Position numbers and translations under genes: made by a program
Assembly: GCF_009711085.1 (NCBI RefSeq)
Contig: NZ_WMKA01000001.1
Location: 89,673 to 153,672, forward strand
Direction of reading: 5' to 3'
Length of the DNA stretch: 64,000 nt
Source: Cellulosimicrobium composti
GTDB lineage: Bacteria > Actinomycetota > Actinomycetes > Actinomycetales > Cellulomonadaceae
Shown: in pieces, positions 16,197-24,295 of the stretch
How the letters are laid out: each line of letters begins with the position of its first letter
How positions within the stretch are numbered: position 1 is the stretch's first letter
The notes under the pieces: generated by a model
Databases searched by the model: none
What the model saw: only the letters and a program-made list of their open reading frames with translations
Told to the model about the DNA's origin: nothing

Positions 16197-16236
16197 GCGA
16201 TACGCTATCGATATATCGATAGACTATCGCTGTCAA
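16197..16236 (-). promoter_or_regulatory. PadR promoter and operator
   Basis: A perfect 18-bp AT-rich palindrome (16205-16222, arms CTATCGATA/TATCGATAG) is flanked by a second pair of arms, GCGATA (16197-16202) and TATCGC (16225-16230). On the minus strand a consensus -35 TTGACA (16236-16231) is followed 17 nt later by TATCGA (16213-16208). The dyad therefore covers the spacer and the -10 box. Its base composition stands out sharply from the surroundings. Confidence 0.8.
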
Positions 16237-16401
16237 CCCCTTGGTGGGAGCGCGTCGTCCCGAGCCGCGCGCGGGCCACGGACGTACGCTGGCATCCAGC
16301 AGCCACCCGGCAGCACCTCAGCACCACCGGACGCCACCCCCGTCCGGCCACCACCCGGGTCGCACCACCCCGGCCGGCCCGGCTCCCGCAAGGAGGCGGC
16401 G

Positions 16402-17298
16402 ATGCGCCCAGGCCAGCCCCGGCACTACCTCATGTGCCGGCCGACGTACTTCACCGTCAGCTACGAGATCAACCCCTGGATGGACCGGCGGACCCCGGTC
16501 GACACCCCGCTCGCCGTCGCCCAGTGGGAACGGCTCCGCGACACCTACCGCGACCTCGGGCACGTCGTCGAGACGGTCGAGCCCGTCGCGGGCCTGCCGG
16601 ACATGGTCTACGCCGCCAACGGCGCGACCGTCGTCGACGGGCTCGTCTACTCGGCGCGCTTCACGCACCCCGAGCGCGCACCCGAGGGCCCCGCCTACCT
16701 CAAGTGGTTCGCCGACCACGGGTACGTGACCCACCTCGCCGAGCACGTCAACGAGGGCGAGGGCGACCTCCTCGTCGCCGGTGACGTCGTCCTCGCCGGC
16801 ACCGGCTTCCGCACCGACCGCGCCGCGCACGCCGAGGCCGCCGCGCTGTGGGGCCGCGAGGTCGTCACGCTCGAGCTCGTCGACCCGCGCTTCTACCACC
16901 TCGACACCGCGCTCACCGTGCTGCGCGGGAACGACGGCGGCGCCCCGCCCGACGGCGCGCACCCCGCCCTCGCCGGGGGCGGCGTCGACGTCGCGTACTT
17001 CCCGCCCGCGTTCTCGCCCGCCGCGCAGGAGGTCCTGCGCGAGCGCTTCCCCGATGCGCTCCTCGCGACCGAGGAGGACGCCGTCGTGCTCGGGCTCAAC
17101 GCCGTGAGCGACGGCACGCACGTGGTCCACGCCCCGCGGGCCGAGCGGTTCGCCGCCGCGCTGCGCGAGCGTGGCTACGAGACCCTCGGCGTCGACACGT
17201 CCGAGCTGCTGCGCGGCGGCGGCGGGGCCAAGTGCTGCACGCTCGAGATCCGCGAGCCGGCGGGCGCGCACGCCACGCACCTCGGGAGCGCGTCGTGA
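16402..17298 (+). CDS. ddaH: Arginine/dimethylarginine guanidine-modifying hydrolase (DDAH/ArgZ type)
   Basis: The 298-residue beta/alpha-propeller enzyme of the amidinotransferase superfamily is usually labelled dimethylargininase. Visible residues are His166 and Asp168 in FYHLDTAL and the nucleophile Cys278 or Cys279 in GGAKCCTLEI. The substrate loop MVYAANGATV has Asn73 followed by SARFTHPERAPEGP, which resembles arginine dihydrolases (ArgZ/AgrE), where an Asn at this point lets the enzyme carry arginine on to ornithine, CO2 and ammonia. Because the next, overlapping gene consumes ornithine, I favour a dihydrolase role (inference). AAGGAGG lies 6 nt before the ATG. Confidence 0.85.
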   Translation: MRPGQPRHYLMCRPTYFTVSYEINPWMDRRTPVDTPLAVAQWERLRDTYRDLGHVVETVEPVAGLPDMVYAANGATVVDGLVYSARFTHPERAPEGPAYLKWFADHGYVTHLAEHVNEGEGDLLVAGDVVLAGTGFRTDRAAHAEAAALWGREVVTLELVDPRFYHLDTALTVLRGNDGGAPPDGAHPALAGGGVDVAYFPPAFSPAAQEVLRERFPDALLATEEDAVVLGLNAVSDGTHVVHAPRAERFAAALRERGYETLGVDTSELLRGGGGAKCCTLEIREPAGAHATHLGSAS

Positions 17299-18554
17299 CC
17301 GCGCAGGACGTCCGCCCGGTCGCCGGACCGGCGGACGGGACGCCGCGCGACGCGCTCGCACACAACTACCACCCGCTGCCCGTGACGGTCGCGACCGCCG
17401 AGGGGTCGTGGGTCACCGACGTCGAGGGGCGGAGGTACCTCGACCTCCTCGCGGGCTACTCGGCGCTCAACTTCGGGCACCGCCACCCCGCGCTCGTCGA
17501 GGCGGCCATGCGCCAGCTCGGGCGCGTCACCCTCACGTCGCGCGCGTTCGACCACGACCTCCTGCACCCGTTCGCCCGCGCGCTCGCCGCGCTCGTCGGG
17601 CCGCTGACCACGGGCGGCGACGCCTCGCTCGTGCTGCCCATGAACACGGGTGCCGAGGCCGTCGAGACCGCGATCAAGACCGCGCGCAAGTGGGGCTACG
17701 ACGTCAAGGGCGTACGACCGGGCGAGGCGACGGTCGTCGTCGGCTCCGGGAACTTCCACGGCCGCACCACGACGATCGTGTCGTTCTCCGACGACCCCGA
17801 CGCGCGCCGCGGCTTCGACCCGTACACGCCGGGGTTCCGGGTCGTGCCCTATGGCGACGCCGACGCCGTGGCCGCCGCGATCGACGACACGACGGTCGCG
17901 GTGCTCCTGGAGCCCGTGCAGGGCGAGTCGGGCGTCGTCGTCCCACCGGCCGACTACTGGCCGCGCGTGCGGGAGGTCACCGCCGCGCGCGACGTGCTGC
18001 TCGTCGCCGACGAGATCCAGTCCGGCCTCGGGCGCGCCGGCACGACGCTCGCGACCGAGACGTGGGGCGTCCGGCCCGACCTCGTCACGCTCGGCAAGGC
18101 GCTCGGCGGCGGGATCGTGCCCGTCTCCGCGGTCGTCGGGCGGCGCGACGTGCTCGAGGTGCTCACGCCCGGGACGCACGGCAGCACGTTCGGCGGCAAC
18201 CCGCTCGCGTGCGCGGTCGGGATCGCGGTCGTCGAGCTGCTGCGCACGGGCGAGCCGCAGCGCCGCGCGCGCGAGCTCGGCGTGCTGTTCCACGCGCGTC
18301 TGCGCGGCCTCGTGGACGCCGGGCTGCTCGACGCCGTGCGCGGCCTCGGCCTGTGGGCGGGGCTCGACCTCGACCCGGCGCGCGGGACGGGACGCGACCT
18401 GTGCGAGGCGCTGCTCGCGCGCGGTGTGCTCGCCAAGGACACGCACGGGTCGACCATCCGGCTCGCTCCCCCGCTGACCGTCTCGGCCGAGGACCTCGAG
18501 ACCGGCCTGTCCGCCCTGGAGAACGCCCTCACGGACCTCGCGCGGGATCGGTAG
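17295..18554 (+). CDS. rocD: Ornithine aminotransferase
   Basis: This PLP enzyme converts ornithine and 2-oxoglutarate to glutamate semialdehyde and glutamate. The 419-residue class III aminotransferase shows LPMNTGAEAVETAIKTARKW, NFHGRTTTIVSFS, EPVQGESGV, the PLP-lysine segment TLGKALGGG (Lys at about 268) preceded by VADEIQSGLGRAG, and HGSTFGGNPLACAV. GTG 17295 overlaps the ddaH stop by 4 nt (GTGA), so the pair is translated together as an arginine-to-glutamate route. Its TAG stop forms the start of the -10 box of the next gene. Confidence 0.94.
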   Translation: MTAQDVRPVAGPADGTPRDALAHNYHPLPVTVATAEGSWVTDVEGRRYLDLLAGYSALNFGHRHPALVEAAMRQLGRVTLTSRAFDHDLLHPFARALAALVGPLTTGGDASLVLPMNTGAEAVETAIKTARKWGYDVKGVRPGEATVVVGSGNFHGRTTTIVSFSDDPDARRGFDPYTPGFRVVPYGDADAVAAAIDDTTVAVLLEPVQGESGVVVPPADYWPRVREVTAARDVLLVADEIQSGLGRAGTTLATETWGVRPDLVTLGKALGGGIVPVSAVVGRRDVLEVLTPGTHGSTFGGNPLACAVGIAVVELLRTGEPQRRARELGVLFHARLRGLVDAGLLDAVRGLGLWAGLDLDPARGTGRDLCEALLARGVLAKDTHGSTIRLAPPLTVSAEDLETGLSALENALTDLARDR

Positions 18555-18557
18555 AGT
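18552..18557 (+). promoter_or_regulatory. -10 box overlapping the rocD stop codon
   Basis: TAGAGT begins with the TAG stop of rocD and is followed by 7 nt and the GTG of the aminotransferase at 18565. GGAGG abuts that GTG directly, too close to act as a ribosome site, so a leaderless start is likely. Confidence 0.5.
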
Positions 18558-18564
18558 CCGGAGG

Positions 18565-19848
18565 GTGACCACGCCCGAGCCCGCCGCACCCGGTTCCCCC
18601 TCCCTCGCGTCGTCCCTCGACGACCTGCGTCGCGCGTACGCCGACCTGCAGTCCCTGGGGCTGCGGCTCGACCTCACGCGCGGCAAGCCGTCCGCCGAGC
18701 AGCTCGACCTGTCGGAGGCGCTGCTCGCGCTCCCCGGCGAGGGCGTGCACACCGACGCGGACGGCACCGACGTACGCAACTACGGCGGCCTCGACGGGCT
18801 CCCCCAGCTCCGCCGCATCTTCGCGGAGCTGCTGGGCGTGCCCGTCGAGCAGCTCCTCGCGTCGGGCAACGCGAGCCTCACGCTCATGTACGACACGCTC
18901 GCGTACGCGACCCTGTTCGGCGTCCCCGGGTCGGACCGCCCGTGGGGCCGCGAGGAGACGGTCCGCTGGATCTGCCCCGTGCCCGGGTACGACCGCCACT
19001 TCTCCGTGTGCGAGGCCCTCGGTATCGAGATGGTCACCGTGCCCATGACCCCGGACGGCCCCGACGCGGACGCCGTCGCCGCGCTCGTCGCCGACGACCC
19101 CACGATCAAGGGCATGTGGGTCGTGCCGACGTACGCGAACCCCGACGGGTCGGTCGTCACCGAGGAGATCGCGCGCGCCCTCGTCTCGGTGCCCGCCGCC
19201 GCGCCCGACTTCCGCATCCTGTGGGACAACGCGTACGCGCTGCACCACCTCACCGACGACGAGGTCACGAGCGCCGACGCGATCTCCCTCGCCGCCGAGG
19301 CCGGGCACCCCGACCGCGTGGTCCTCTACGCGTCGACGTCGAAGATCACGTTCGCCGGCGCCGGCGTCGCGTTCCTCGCGTCCTCGCCCGCGAACGTCGC
19401 CTGGTACAAGAAGCACCTGTCCGCCCAGTCCATCGGCCCGGACAAGGTCAACCAGCTCCGCCACGCGCTGTTCTTCGGCGACGCGGACGGCGTGCGCGCC
19501 CACATGCGCAAGCACCGCGAGATCATCGCGCCCAAGTTCGACGCCGTGACGAGCATCCTCGCCGAGCGCCTCAGCGGCACGGGCGTCGCGTCGTGGACGG
19601 AGCCGAAGGGCGGCTACTTCGTGAGCCTCGAGGTCGTGCCCGGCACGGCGTCGCGCGTCGTCGAGCTGGCCAAGGCGGCCGGCATCGCGCTGACGCCCGC
19701 GGGAGCGCCGTTCCCCTACGGCAAGGACCCGGAGGACAAGGTCCTGCGCCTCGCGCCGACCCTGCCCCCCATCGAGGAGGTCCGCGTCGCGATGGACGGC
19801 GTCGCGACGTGCGTGCTCCTCGCCGCCGCGGAGCACGCCGCGCGCTGA
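18565..19848 (+). CDS. Aspartate aminotransferase-like, subgroup Ic
   Basis: The 427-residue fold-type I PLP enzyme resembles the actinobacterial class Ic aspartate aminotransferase (C. glutamicum AspT type, PF12897). Evidence is the opening LRRAYADLQSLGLRLDLTRGKPS, NYGGLDGLPQLRRIFAELLG, GNASLTLMYDTL, ILWDNAYALHHL, and the PLP-lysine in YASTSKITFAGAGVAFLASS (Lys at about 258). It would transfer amino groups between aspartate and glutamate, complementing the arginine-to-glutamate pair upstream, although it has its own promoter. A hairpin 17 nt after the stop ends the unit. Confidence 0.88.
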   Translation: MTTPEPAAPGSPSLASSLDDLRRAYADLQSLGLRLDLTRGKPSAEQLDLSEALLALPGEGVHTDADGTDVRNYGGLDGLPQLRRIFAELLGVPVEQLLASGNASLTLMYDTLAYATLFGVPGSDRPWGREETVRWICPVPGYDRHFSVCEALGIEMVTVPMTPDGPDADAVAALVADDPTIKGMWVVPTYANPDGSVVTEEIARALVSVPAAAPDFRILWDNAYALHHLTDDEVTSADAISLAAEAGHPDRVVLYASTSKITFAGAGVAFLASSPANVAWYKKHLSAQSIGPDKVNQLRHALFFGDADGVRAHMRKHREIIAPKFDAVTSILAERLSGTGVASWTEPKGGYFVSLEVVPGTASRVVELAKAAGIALTPAGAPFPYGKDPEDKVLRLAPTLPPIEEVRVAMDGVATCVLLAAAEHAAR

Positions 19849-19865
19849 CGCACGACCCTCCCGTA

Positions 19866-19923
19866 CCGAGCAGGTGATCGTGGCGCGTCCTGGTTCCCGG
19901 ACGCGCCAGGACCGCCTGCTCGG
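19866..19923. terminator. Terminator-like hairpin of repeat family B
   Basis: Arms of 24 nt (19866-19889 and 19900-19923), beginning CCGAGCAGGTGATC and ending GACCGCCTGCTCGG, pair with three mismatches across a 10-nt loop. The same outer word (CCGARCAGGYGRYC) occurs in the hairpin at 60114-60192. It lies just after the aminotransferase stop, as expected for a terminator. Confidence 0.65.
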
Positions 19924-20127
19924 CGTGCCGGTGGCGCCTGGTCGTCCCGCCTCGACCGTCACGGGCAGGACCTGACGAATCGCACTGGTCCCCCGCGCCG
20001 TGCGCGGCGCAGGATGGAAGACGTGCACGACCGATGAGTTCCGGCGGTCGGCGCGGTCGGTCGGTGGGTGGCCCGGGAAGCCGGGCGGCTCGTCGGCATC
20101 GGCGAACGACCATCCCGCGGAGGGGAC

Positions 20128-21129
20128 ATGACCGACACTGCACGCGGCGACCTCGCCGTCGAGGCACGCGGCCTCGTCAAGCACTTCACGACCGGGAAGT
20201 CCGTCACCAAGGCGGTCGACGGCATCGACCTGCTCATCCCCGAGGGCACGGTGTTCGGGGTGCTCGGGCCGAACGGCGCGGGCAAGACGACCGCGGTGCG
20301 CATGCTCGCGACGCTCCTGCGACCCGACGCCGGCACGGCGCGCGTCCTGGGCCACGACGTGGTGCACGACGCCGACAAGGTGCGCTCCGTCGTCGGGCTC
20401 ACCGGGCAGTACGCGTCCGTGGACGAGGACCTCACGGGCACCGAGAACCTCGTGATGCTCGCCCGGCTCTACGGGTTCCTCGGCGGCACGGCGCGCGGGC
20501 GCTCGGCCGAGCTCCTGGAGGCGTTCGGCCTCGGCGACGCGGGCGACCGCCAGGTCAAGACGTACTCGGGCGGCATGCGCCGCCGCATCGACCTCGCGGC
20601 GAGCCTCGTCATGAGCCCGCGCGTCATCTTCCTCGACGAGCCCACGACCGGGCTCGACCCGCGCAGCCGCAACCAGGTGTGGGACATCGTGCGCGTGCTC
20701 GTCGCGGACGGCGCGACCGTGCTGCTCACGACCCAGTACCTCGAGGAGGCGGACCAGCTCGCGGACCGCATCGCCGTGATCGACCACGGCAAGGTCATCG
20801 CGGAGGGCACCGCCACCGAGCTCAAGCGCTCGGTCGGCGAGGGCGCGGTGCACGTGCGCCTCGCGAACTCGGCGGACCGGGCCCGCGCGGCCGAGGCCGT
20901 CGGGCGGCTCCTCGGGACGGAGATCACGCTCGCGAACGACCCGTACGCGTTCTCCGCCCGCGTGCCGGACGACGGCGCCGAGCACGTCGCGCGCATCCTC
21001 CCGACGCTCGGCGACGAGGGCATCGTCGTCCCCGAGTTCACGCTCGGGCAACCGAGCCTCGACGAGGTGTTCCTCGCGCTCACCGGCCAGCCCATGGAGG
21101 ACGACGAGACGATCGAGGAGGTGGCCTGA
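20128..21129 (+). CDS. DrrA-type ABC exporter ATPase
   Basis: The 333-residue ATPase of the daunorubicin-resistance (DrrA/CcmA) family has Walker A GPNGAGKT (47-54), signature [12 protein letters not shown], Walker [17 protein letters not shown], and H-loop [13 protein letters not shown]-terminal DrrA-specific domain (about 235-320) contains the [16 protein letters not shown] motif. ATG 20128 follows GGAGG. The permease gene overlaps its stop (TGATG), so the two subunits are coupled. Such pairs export hydrophobic compounds; the substrate here is unknown. Confidence 0.92.
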   Translation: MTDTARGDLAVEARGLVKHFTTGKSVTKAVDGIDLLIPEGTVFGVLGPNGAGKTTAVRMLATLLRPDAGTARVLGHDVVHDADKVRSVVGLTGQYASVDEDLTGTENLVMLARLYGFLGGTARGRSAELLEAFGLGDAGDRQVKTYSGGMRRRIDLAASLVMSPRVIFLDEPTTGLDPRSRNQVWDIVRVLVADGATVLLTTQYLEEADQLADRIAVIDHGKVIAEGTATELKRSVGEGAVHVRLANSADRARAAEAVGRLLGTEITLANDPYAFSARVPDDGAEHVARILPTLGDEGIVVPEFTLGQPSLDEVFLALTGQPMEDDETIEEVA

Positions 21130-21980
21130 TGGCCGTCGACCCCACCGCCACCGCCGCGGACCTGCGCGCGCCCGAGGCGAACGCGCTGCGCGCCGCCGTC
21201 GCGCTCGAGCACCGGCCCGACCGGCCGTCGCCCGTGTCCGCGACCCTCACCTACACATGGCGCGCGCTGCTCAAGATCAAGCACGTGCCCGAGCAGCTGT
21301 TCGACGTCACGGTGTCCCCGATCATCTTCACGCTGATGTTCACGTACCTGTTCGGCGGCGCGCTCGCCGGCAACGTGCAGGCGTACCTGCAGTTCCTGCT
21401 CCCCGGGATCCTCGTGCAGGCGGTCCTCTTCACCACCATCTACACCGGCTACACGATGAACACGGACATCAGCAAGGGCGTCTTCGACCGGTTCCGGTCG
21501 CTGCCCGTGTGGCGGCCCGCGCCGATCGTCGGGGCGCTGCTGGGCGACACCGTCCGGTACACGATCGCGTCCGTCGTCACGCTCGCGCTCGGCCTCGTGC
21601 TGGGCTTCCGCCCGCCGGGCGGCGTCGTCGGCGTCGTCCTCGGCATCGTGCTCCTGCTCGTCTTCGCGTTCGCGCTGAGCTGGGTGTTCACGGCCCTGGG
21701 CCTCGTCCTGCGCTCCCCGAACGCCGTCATGGGCACGTCGATGCTCGTGCTCATGCCGCTGACGTTCGCGTCGAACATCTTCGTCGACCCGTCGACCATG
21801 CCCGTGGTGCTGCAGCGCTTCGTCGACATCAACCCCGTCACCCACCTCGTGTCGGCGGTGCGCGGCCTCATGGCCGGCGAGCCCGCTACGGACGGCATCC
21901 TGTGGGTGCTCGTCGCGTCCGTCGCGCTCACCGCGGTCCTCGCGCCGATCACGATGCGCCTCTACCGCAACCGCAGCTGA
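21129..21980 (+). CDS. DrrB-type ABC exporter permease
   Basis: This 283-residue ABC-2 type permease is the partner of the ATPase. After a polar N-terminus of about 35 residues there are six predicted membrane helices, with typical ABC-2 motifs LLPGILVQAVLFTTIYTG, DISKGVFDRFRSLP (the intracellular coupling region) and a late MPVVLQRFVDINPVTHLVSAVRGL. It starts at ATG 21129, overlapping the ATPase stop by 1 nt. A strong hairpin follows the stop. Confidence 0.92.
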   Translation: MAVDPTATAADLRAPEANALRAAVALEHRPDRPSPVSATLTYTWRALLKIKHVPEQLFDVTVSPIIFTLMFTYLFGGALAGNVQAYLQFLLPGILVQAVLFTTIYTGYTMNTDISKGVFDRFRSLPVWRPAPIVGALLGDTVRYTIASVVTLALGLVLGFRPPGGVVGVVLGIVLLLVFAFALSWVFTALGLVLRSPNAVMGTSMLVLMPLTFASNIFVDPSTMPVVLQRFVDINPVTHLVSAVRGLMAGEPATDGILWVLVASVALTAVLAPITMRLYRNRS

Positions 21981-21987
21981 GCGCGGA

Positions 21988-22022
21988 CCGGCCGCGGGCC
22001 CCCACCGGGGCACCGCGGCCGG
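21988..22022. terminator. Bidirectional terminator hairpin
   Basis: CCGGCCGCGG (21988-21997) pairs with CCGCGGCCGG (22013-22022), with an inner GCCCC/GGGGC stem. It lies between the ABC permease stop (21980) and the converging universal stress protein gene (stop at 22055). Confidence 0.75.
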
Positions 22023-22054
22023 GCACGCAGCGGCTGTTCCGGTGCTCGGCGAGG

Positions 22055-23002
22055 TCAGTCCGCCTCGGGTGACCCCTCGCCGTCGTCGCACTTCTTGGTG
22101 ACGACCATGACCGGGCACGCGGAGTGGTGCAGCACCGCCTGGCTCGTGGAGCCGAGCAGGAGGCCGCGGAAGCCGCCGCGCCCGCGCGAGCCGACGACGA
22201 TGAGGTCGGACGCCGTGGAGAACTCCGTGAGCAGCTCGGCCCCCGTGCCGTCGAGCACGATGCGCTTGATCGTGAGACCGGGGTGCTCGGCCTCGTGGCG
22301 GTCGATGATGACGTTGAGACCCTCGGTGATGTCCGCGAGCACCTGCTCGTGGTCGATCGACGCGGGCAGCCACGCCAGGAGCCCGGCCCCGGCCCCCACG
22401 GGGACGCCGGCGACCGCGACGAGCTCGGCGTCCCACGCCTTCGCCTGGCGGATCGCGTGCCGCAGCGCGATCTCGGCGGAGGGGGACCCGTCGACGCCGA
22501 CGACGATGCGGCGCAGCGGCGTGACGGGCGGCAGCTCCTGCGGGTCGCCCTCCTCCTGCTTGGCGCCCGCGCGGAACGGCACGACGACGGTCGGGCAGTG
22601 GGCGTGCGCGGGCAGCGCCGACGACACGGTGCCGAGCAGCCGCTCGGTGAAACCGCCTCGGCCGCGCGTGCCGACCACGACGAGCGAGTGCTCGCGCGAC
22701 ATCTCGACGAGCACCCCGGCCGCGTCGCCGGTCGTCACGGTCGCCGTCGTGCGCACGCCGGCGTCCTCCGCGCGCGAGCGGGCCTCCTCGAGGACGGCCC
22801 GCGCCCCCTCCTGGATCGCCGAGTCGTCGAGGGCCGCGTAGCCGCCGTCGAGCGACGCGGCGGTGAAGGACGGGAGGGAGTAGGTACACACGACGTGCAG
22901 CGGCCACCCGACCTGCAGGGCGTAGGCGGCGGCCCAGTCCAGGGCGTGCAGGCTCGGCGCCGAGCCGTCGACGCCGACGAGGACCGATTCCGTGCGGGTC
23001 AT
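22055..23002 (-). CDS. Universal stress protein with two UspA domains
   Basis: The 315-residue cytoplasmic protein has tandem UspA folds at about residues 1-145 and 160-305. Each has the VGVDGS opening and an ATP-binding GxxGxGG-N9-GS-type motif: GTRGRGGFTERLLGTVSSAL in the first and GSRGRGGFRGLLLGSTSQAV in the second. It should bind ATP and be induced under stasis or hypoxia, as in mycobacterial homologues. The last 15 residues are acidic. ATG 23002 is preceded by GAGGAG about 8 nt upstream. It is a single-gene unit. Confidence 0.93.
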   Translation of the reverse strand: MTRTESVLVGVDGSAPSLHALDWAAAYALQVGWPLHVVCTYSLPSFTAASLDGGYAALDDSAIQEGARAVLEEARSRAEDAGVRTTATVTTGDAAGVLVEMSREHSLVVVGTRGRGGFTERLLGTVSSALPAHAHCPTVVVPFRAGAKQEEGDPQELPPVTPLRRIVVGVDGSPSAEIALRHAIRQAKAWDAELVAVAGVPVGAGAGLLAWLPASIDHEQVLADITEGLNVIIDRHEAEHPGLTIKRIVLDGTGAELLTEFSTASDLIVVGSRGRGGFRGLLLGSTSQAVLHHSACPVMVVTKKCDDGEGSPEAD

Positions 23003-23103
23003 GAGCGACTCTCCTCTCGACGGCCCGGTGCCATCGGACGACCAACCTAGCCGAGACCAGCCCGTTCGTCCGTCAGCCTGGAGTCACGAACACGTCAAGA
23101 ATG

Positions 23104-23153
23104 CCACGAACCCCGCCCACTCGCGACGATGCGCGAGGTGACGGGGTTCGTGG
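23104..23153 (-). terminator. Terminator hairpin after the NlpC/P60 gene
   Basis: CCACGAACCCCG (23104-23115) pairs perfectly with CGGGGTTCGTGG (23142-23153), with a partly paired inner segment (ACTCGCG/CGCGAGGT). It lies 33 nt past the stop of the leftward NlpC/P60 gene. Confidence 0.65.
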
Positions 23154-23186
23154 AGCCAGCGGCCGGTACGGCCCTGGGAGCGTGGA

Positions 23187-23993
23187 TCAGGCCACGCGGA
23201 TGAACGTGGGGTTCGACTGCCAGATCTGACGGAACTGGATGGTCTTCCCGGGACGCGGGGCGTCGATCATCATGTTGTCGCCCGCGTAGATGGCGATGTG
23301 GCCCGGCGTCCAGATGAGGTCGCCCGGCTGCGCCTGGTCGCGCGACACCTTGGTGCCGACCGAGCCCTGGGCGCCCGAGGTGCGCGGCAGGCTGATGCCG
23401 ACCTGCGCGTAGACGTAGCTGGTGAAGCCCGAGCAGTCGAAGCCGTCGGGGGTGGTGCCGCCGTACACGTAGGGGACGCCCACGTAGCGCGCGGCGATCG
23501 ACACGATGGTCGAGCCGTAGGCCGAGGCCGGGACGTCGACCGACGCCTCCTGCTGGGCAGGCGCCTCGGACTGGGTGGACTGACGCTCCTGCGAGCGGCT
23601 CGTCTGCTGGGTGCGGACCGGCTCGGGGTCCGGCTCCGGCTCCGGCTCGGGAGCCGGGGTCACGGTGACGGGCGCCTGGGCCTGCTCGATGGTGAACGCG
23701 GCGTCGGCCGCGACGGTCACGGCGGGAGCGGCCTCGAGGGCCTGGCGGGCCTGCGCCGTCAGGGCGCTGAGGTCGACCGCGTTGAGCTTCCCGGACTCGT
23801 TGTCGACGGGAGCGGCGGTCGCCGGGGCGGCGGCGCCGATCATCGAGACGATGAGGCCCGACGAGGCGGCGACGACGGCGGTACGGCGGCCAGCGGTCGA
23901 CATCTGGGTCGACGCGGCCTGGGCGATGGAGCTGAGCGGCGTCACGGGACGCCGCGCCGCGCGGTGGCGGGCGCGAGTCGTGCTCACGGTCAC
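23187..23993 (-). CDS. Secreted NlpC/P60 peptidoglycan hydrolase
   Basis: The 268-residue exported endopeptidase should cleave cell-wall stem peptides. A long signal peptide (about residues 1-60) ends in ATAA/PV. A linker rich in Glu/Pro (about 112-126) and Gln/Ser follows, then an NlpC/P60 domain (about 158-268) with catalytic Cys187 in FDCSGFTSYVY and His232 in TPGHIAIYAG. GTG 23993 has GAGAGG 6 nt upstream; a second GTG two codons later is possible. A c-di-AMP riboswitch precedes it, tying wall remodelling to c-di-AMP as seen for actinobacterial rpf and nlpC genes. Confidence 0.93.
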   Translation of the reverse strand: MTVSTTRARHRAARRPVTPLSSIAQAASTQMSTAGRRTAVVAASSGLIVSMIGAAAPATAAPVDNESGKLNAVDLSALTAQARQALEAAPAVTVAADAAFTIEQAQAPVTVTPAPEPEPEPDPEPVRTQQTSRSQERQSTQSEAPAQQEASVDVPASAYGSTIVSIAARYVGVPYVYGGTTPDGFDCSGFTSYVYAQVGISLPRTSGAQGSVGTKVSRDQAQPGDLIWTPGHIAIYAGDNMMIDAPRPGKTIQFRQIWQSNPTFIRVA

Positions 23994-24007
23994 TTGGTGC
24001 CTCTCCT

Positions 24008-24178
24008 GGACGCCTGCGAGGTCAGCTGTCGGGTTCGGGTGGAAGAGTCACCCGGCCCTCCGGACCGAGGTCCGTCGGGCTTCACCCCAAGGGCGCTGTC
24101 TCCAGCACCCAAAAATTGGGTCCCCCGTCCCTGTCATCGGGTCGTCGTTGGCCTCTCGCGGTGACAGGGTTAGGCGTT
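24008..24178 (-). ncRNA. c-di-AMP riboswitch (ydaO/yuaA leader)
   Basis: The minus-strand leader of the NlpC/P60 gene contains the hallmark blocks of the ydaO/yuaA element in order: ACGCCTAACCCTGTC, GGGGGACCCA with a short hairpin, TTGGGGTGAAGCC, a GGTCCGGAGGGCC hairpin region, and CCGAACCCGACAGCTGACCTCGCAGGCGT (split here, 24010-24037). ACGCCT at the 5' end pairs with AGGCGT at the 3' end to form P1. In known cases, c-di-AMP binding turns expression off. The 3' end lies only about 15 nt from the start codon, so control of translation or of early termination is possible. Confidence 0.93.
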
Positions 24179-24224
24179 CCGCTCGAGGACTTCACCAGAT
24201 GGGTCTTCGGATGAAGCAGCACCG

Positions 24225-24253
24225 ACCGTACAGGACCGCCTGGCAAAAGTCAC
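24225..24253 (-). promoter_or_regulatory. Predicted promoter of the riboswitch/nlpC transcript
   Basis: On the minus strand, GTGACT (24253-24248) and TACGGT (24230-24225) are 17 nt apart and lie about 45 nt upstream of the riboswitch P1 stem. The match to sigma-70-type consensus is moderate. Confidence 0.4.
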
Positions 24254-24295
24254 GTTCCCATTACGACACGGGCCGGACGATTCCGTCGTCGCAGG

